DNA from: CAYUCJ01 sp049282265
Lineage (GTDB): Bacteria > Desulfobacterota > DSM-4660 > Desulfatiglandales > Desulfatiglandaceae
Reading direction: 5' to 3'
Length of the DNA: 7,477 nt
Assembly: GCA_049282265.1 (NCBI GenBank)
Contig: JBAPTR010000124.1
Coordinates: 1-7,477, forward strand
Shown here: piece after piece, positions 6,230 through 7,477 of the stretch
Layout of the letters: the number at the start of each line of letters is the position of its first letter
How positions within the stretch are numbered: the stretch's first letter is position 1
The notes under the pieces: generated by a model
What the model was told of the DNA's origin: nothing
What the model saw: only the letters and a program-made list of their open reading frames with translations
The model's database searches: none
Made by a program: the position numbers and the translations under genes

Positions 6230-6244
6230 AGGAGGATGATTGCA

Positions 6245-7477
6245 ATGCAACGATCAACGGCACAGAACCACTACGGCAGCATGACCTCTGAAAAGGAATC
6301 CGCACTCGGGTGGATTGAGTCGAACAGCGACCTTTATAAAGAAATTGCCGAGGATATATGGCGCCATCCGGAATTGAGTCTGGTTGAATTTCGAGCGGCA
6401 GAAAAATTGACGGCGCTTCTGGAGAACAACGGCTTTACAATCCGGAAAGGCATTTCCCATATGCCCACCGCTTTTGTGGCCACCTGGGGCGAGAGCAGTC
6501 CTGTAATCGGTTTCCTGGCTGAATATGACGCCCTGCCAAATCTGTCTCAAAGAGCGTCGACCACGGAACATTCTCCCATCATAACGGGGGCACCGGGACA
6601 TGGTTGTGGGCATAACCTGCTGGGGACATCCAGCTGCTTTGCGGGAATCGCAACCAGGGTTGCAATGAAGAAGCACGGCATCAAAGGGACCATCAAAATC
6701 TTCGGGACACCGGCTGAAGAAACATTGGTGGGCAAAGTATTCATGGCGCGCGACGGCGTTTTTGACCACACCGACATGATGATCACCTGGCATCCTGAAG
6801 AAACGAACGGCGTTGACTATAAATCCTTTCTGGCGCTCAACAGCATTAAATTCCGATTCTCCGGTCGATCGTCCCATGGCGGCTCGGCACCGGAAGCCGG
6901 GCGGAGCGCACTGGATGCCGCAGAGCTTATGAGCACGGGTGCCAATTACATGAGAGGGCATATTATACAGGACGCACGGGTCATGCACGTTATCAACAGG
7001 GGGGGTGAAGTCCCCAACAATGTCCCGCCGGACGCGGAGATCTGGTATTTTGTCCGAGCGCCCAGAAGGTCTCAGGTCGATGAGGTTTGCAACTGGCTCC
7101 GAGACATTGCCAGAGGAGCCGCACTGATGACTCAGACAAAAATGAACCATCAACTTTTAACGGCCACCTATGAGGTGCTCCCGAATAAAGTGCTTGCAGG
7201 GGTGGGGGATCTGAATGCCACCCTAATCGGCCCGCCGTCCTTTTCGGAAGCTGACCAAGAATTCGGCAGGGATATCCTGAAATCCATGGGAATCTCAGCG
7301 AAAGCCTTTGCATTTGATACCGGCTTAACCCACCCGGATCTGAGCAGAACATTTCCGGATATCGATATCTTCAAGGCGTCAACCGATGTCGGCAATGTCA
7401 GTTGGATGTTTCCTACCCTGACATTCAGCGTTGCCACAAAGGCCAGGGGAACGCCGCAGCATTCCTGGCAGATGGTC
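6245..7477 (+). CDS. M20D peptidase-family amidohydrolase, AbgB-like (C-terminus beyond window)
   Basis: This is an open frame of 411 codons that runs off the right edge. It resembles AbgB (p-aminobenzoyl-glutamate utilisation protein B) and related M20D amidohydrolases. Motifs in order are DIWRHPELSLVEFRAA (37-52), FLAEYDALPNLSQ (90-102), the metal-site segment GHGCGHNLLGTSS (118-130), GTPAEE (154-159, catalytic Glu pair), a further metal-type His in TWHPEE (His183), the lid-domain SSHGGSAPEAGRSALDA (209-225), EVPNNVPPDAE, and the late STDVGNVSW then GTPQHSWQMV. AbgB is about 480 residues, so some 60-80 C-terminal residues are outside. M20D enzymes hydrolyse N-acyl or aryl-amide bonds of amino acids in the cytoplasm. 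The ATG at 6245 is preferred because AGGAGG (6230-6235) is 9 bases upstream. An in-frame ATG at 6236 abuts that site, and Met13 (6281) lacks one. The true substrate is unknown; folate-fragment use is only one option. Confidence 0.9.
   Translation, partial: MQRSTAQNHYGSMTSEKESALGWIESNSDLYKEIAEDIWRHPELSLVEFRAAEKLTALLENNGFTIRKGISHMPTAFVATWGESSPVIGFLAEYDALPNLSQRASTTEHSPIITGAPGHGCGHNLLGTSSCFAGIATRVAMKKHGIKGTIKIFGTPAEETLVGKVFMARDGVFDHTDMMITWHPEETNGVDYKSFLALNSIKFRFSGRSSHGGSAPEAGRSALDAAELMSTGANYMRGHIIQDARVMHVINRGGEVPNNVPPDAEIWYFVRAPRRSQVDEVCNWLRDIARGAALMTQTKMNHQLLTATYEVLPNKVLAGVGDLNATLIGPPSFSEADQEFGRDILKSMGISAKAFAFDTGLTHPDLSRTFPDIDIFKASTDVGNVSWMFPTLTFSVATKARGTPQHSWQMV

Noticed and set aside
6254..7153. 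Minus-strand open frame of 299 codons
   Set aside because: It is long but antisense to a plus-strand frame carrying the full ordered set of M20D motifs, so the plus strand is the coding one.

Overview
This window looks like bacterial chromosome from an environmental organism. It has dense plus-strand genes with Shine-Dalgarno sites, a branched-chain amino acid type (HAAT) ABC ATPase, several catabolic hydrolases and decaying insertion sequences. A Desulfobacterota-like or related anaerobic soil/sediment bacterium would fit the gene style and the CTTTGCGC-type intergenic repeat, but this is a weak inference. No RNA gene, CRISPR array or replication origin was seen.

Layout. Positions 3-662 hold the C-terminal part of a YtcJ-type amidohydrolase (amidohydrolase 3 family), cut by the window's left edge. 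Its stop overlaps by 4 bases (ATGA) the start of a LivG-like ABC ATPase (659-1429). The livF-type partner that often follows is absent. Seven bases after the ATPase stop comes a 29-codon scrap of a CocE/NonD-family hydrolase (1436-1522) that closely matches the N-terminus of the intact hydrolase at 4190. A terminator-like hairpin follows, then an internally deleted, frameshifted IS256-type transposase remnant (1573-1886). The first intact CocE/NonD hydrolase is at 1947-3695. The next gap (3696-4189) holds a frameshifted C-terminal remnant of an ISAzo13-type transposase on the minus strand and an inverted repeat carrying an 8-bp tandem. The second CocE/NonD hydrolase is at 4190-5917. After a 327-base gap comes an M20D (AbgB-like) amidohydrolase at 6245, which runs off the right edge.

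The intact genes share a theme: uptake of small amino-acid-like solutes (HAAT ATPase) and hydrolysis of amide or ester bonds (YtcJ-like, two CocE-like, AbgB-like enzymes). This suggests a scavenging or degradation locus for acylated or amide compounds. The substrate cannot be read from the sequence, and the transposon debris shows the locus has been rearranged, so a single operon is unlikely. The least ordinary signals are the CocE scrap behind livG, the two dead transposases beside the hydrolases, and the apparent absence of the standard catalytic Asp/His pair in both CocE-family proteins although each keeps a nucleophile Ser.
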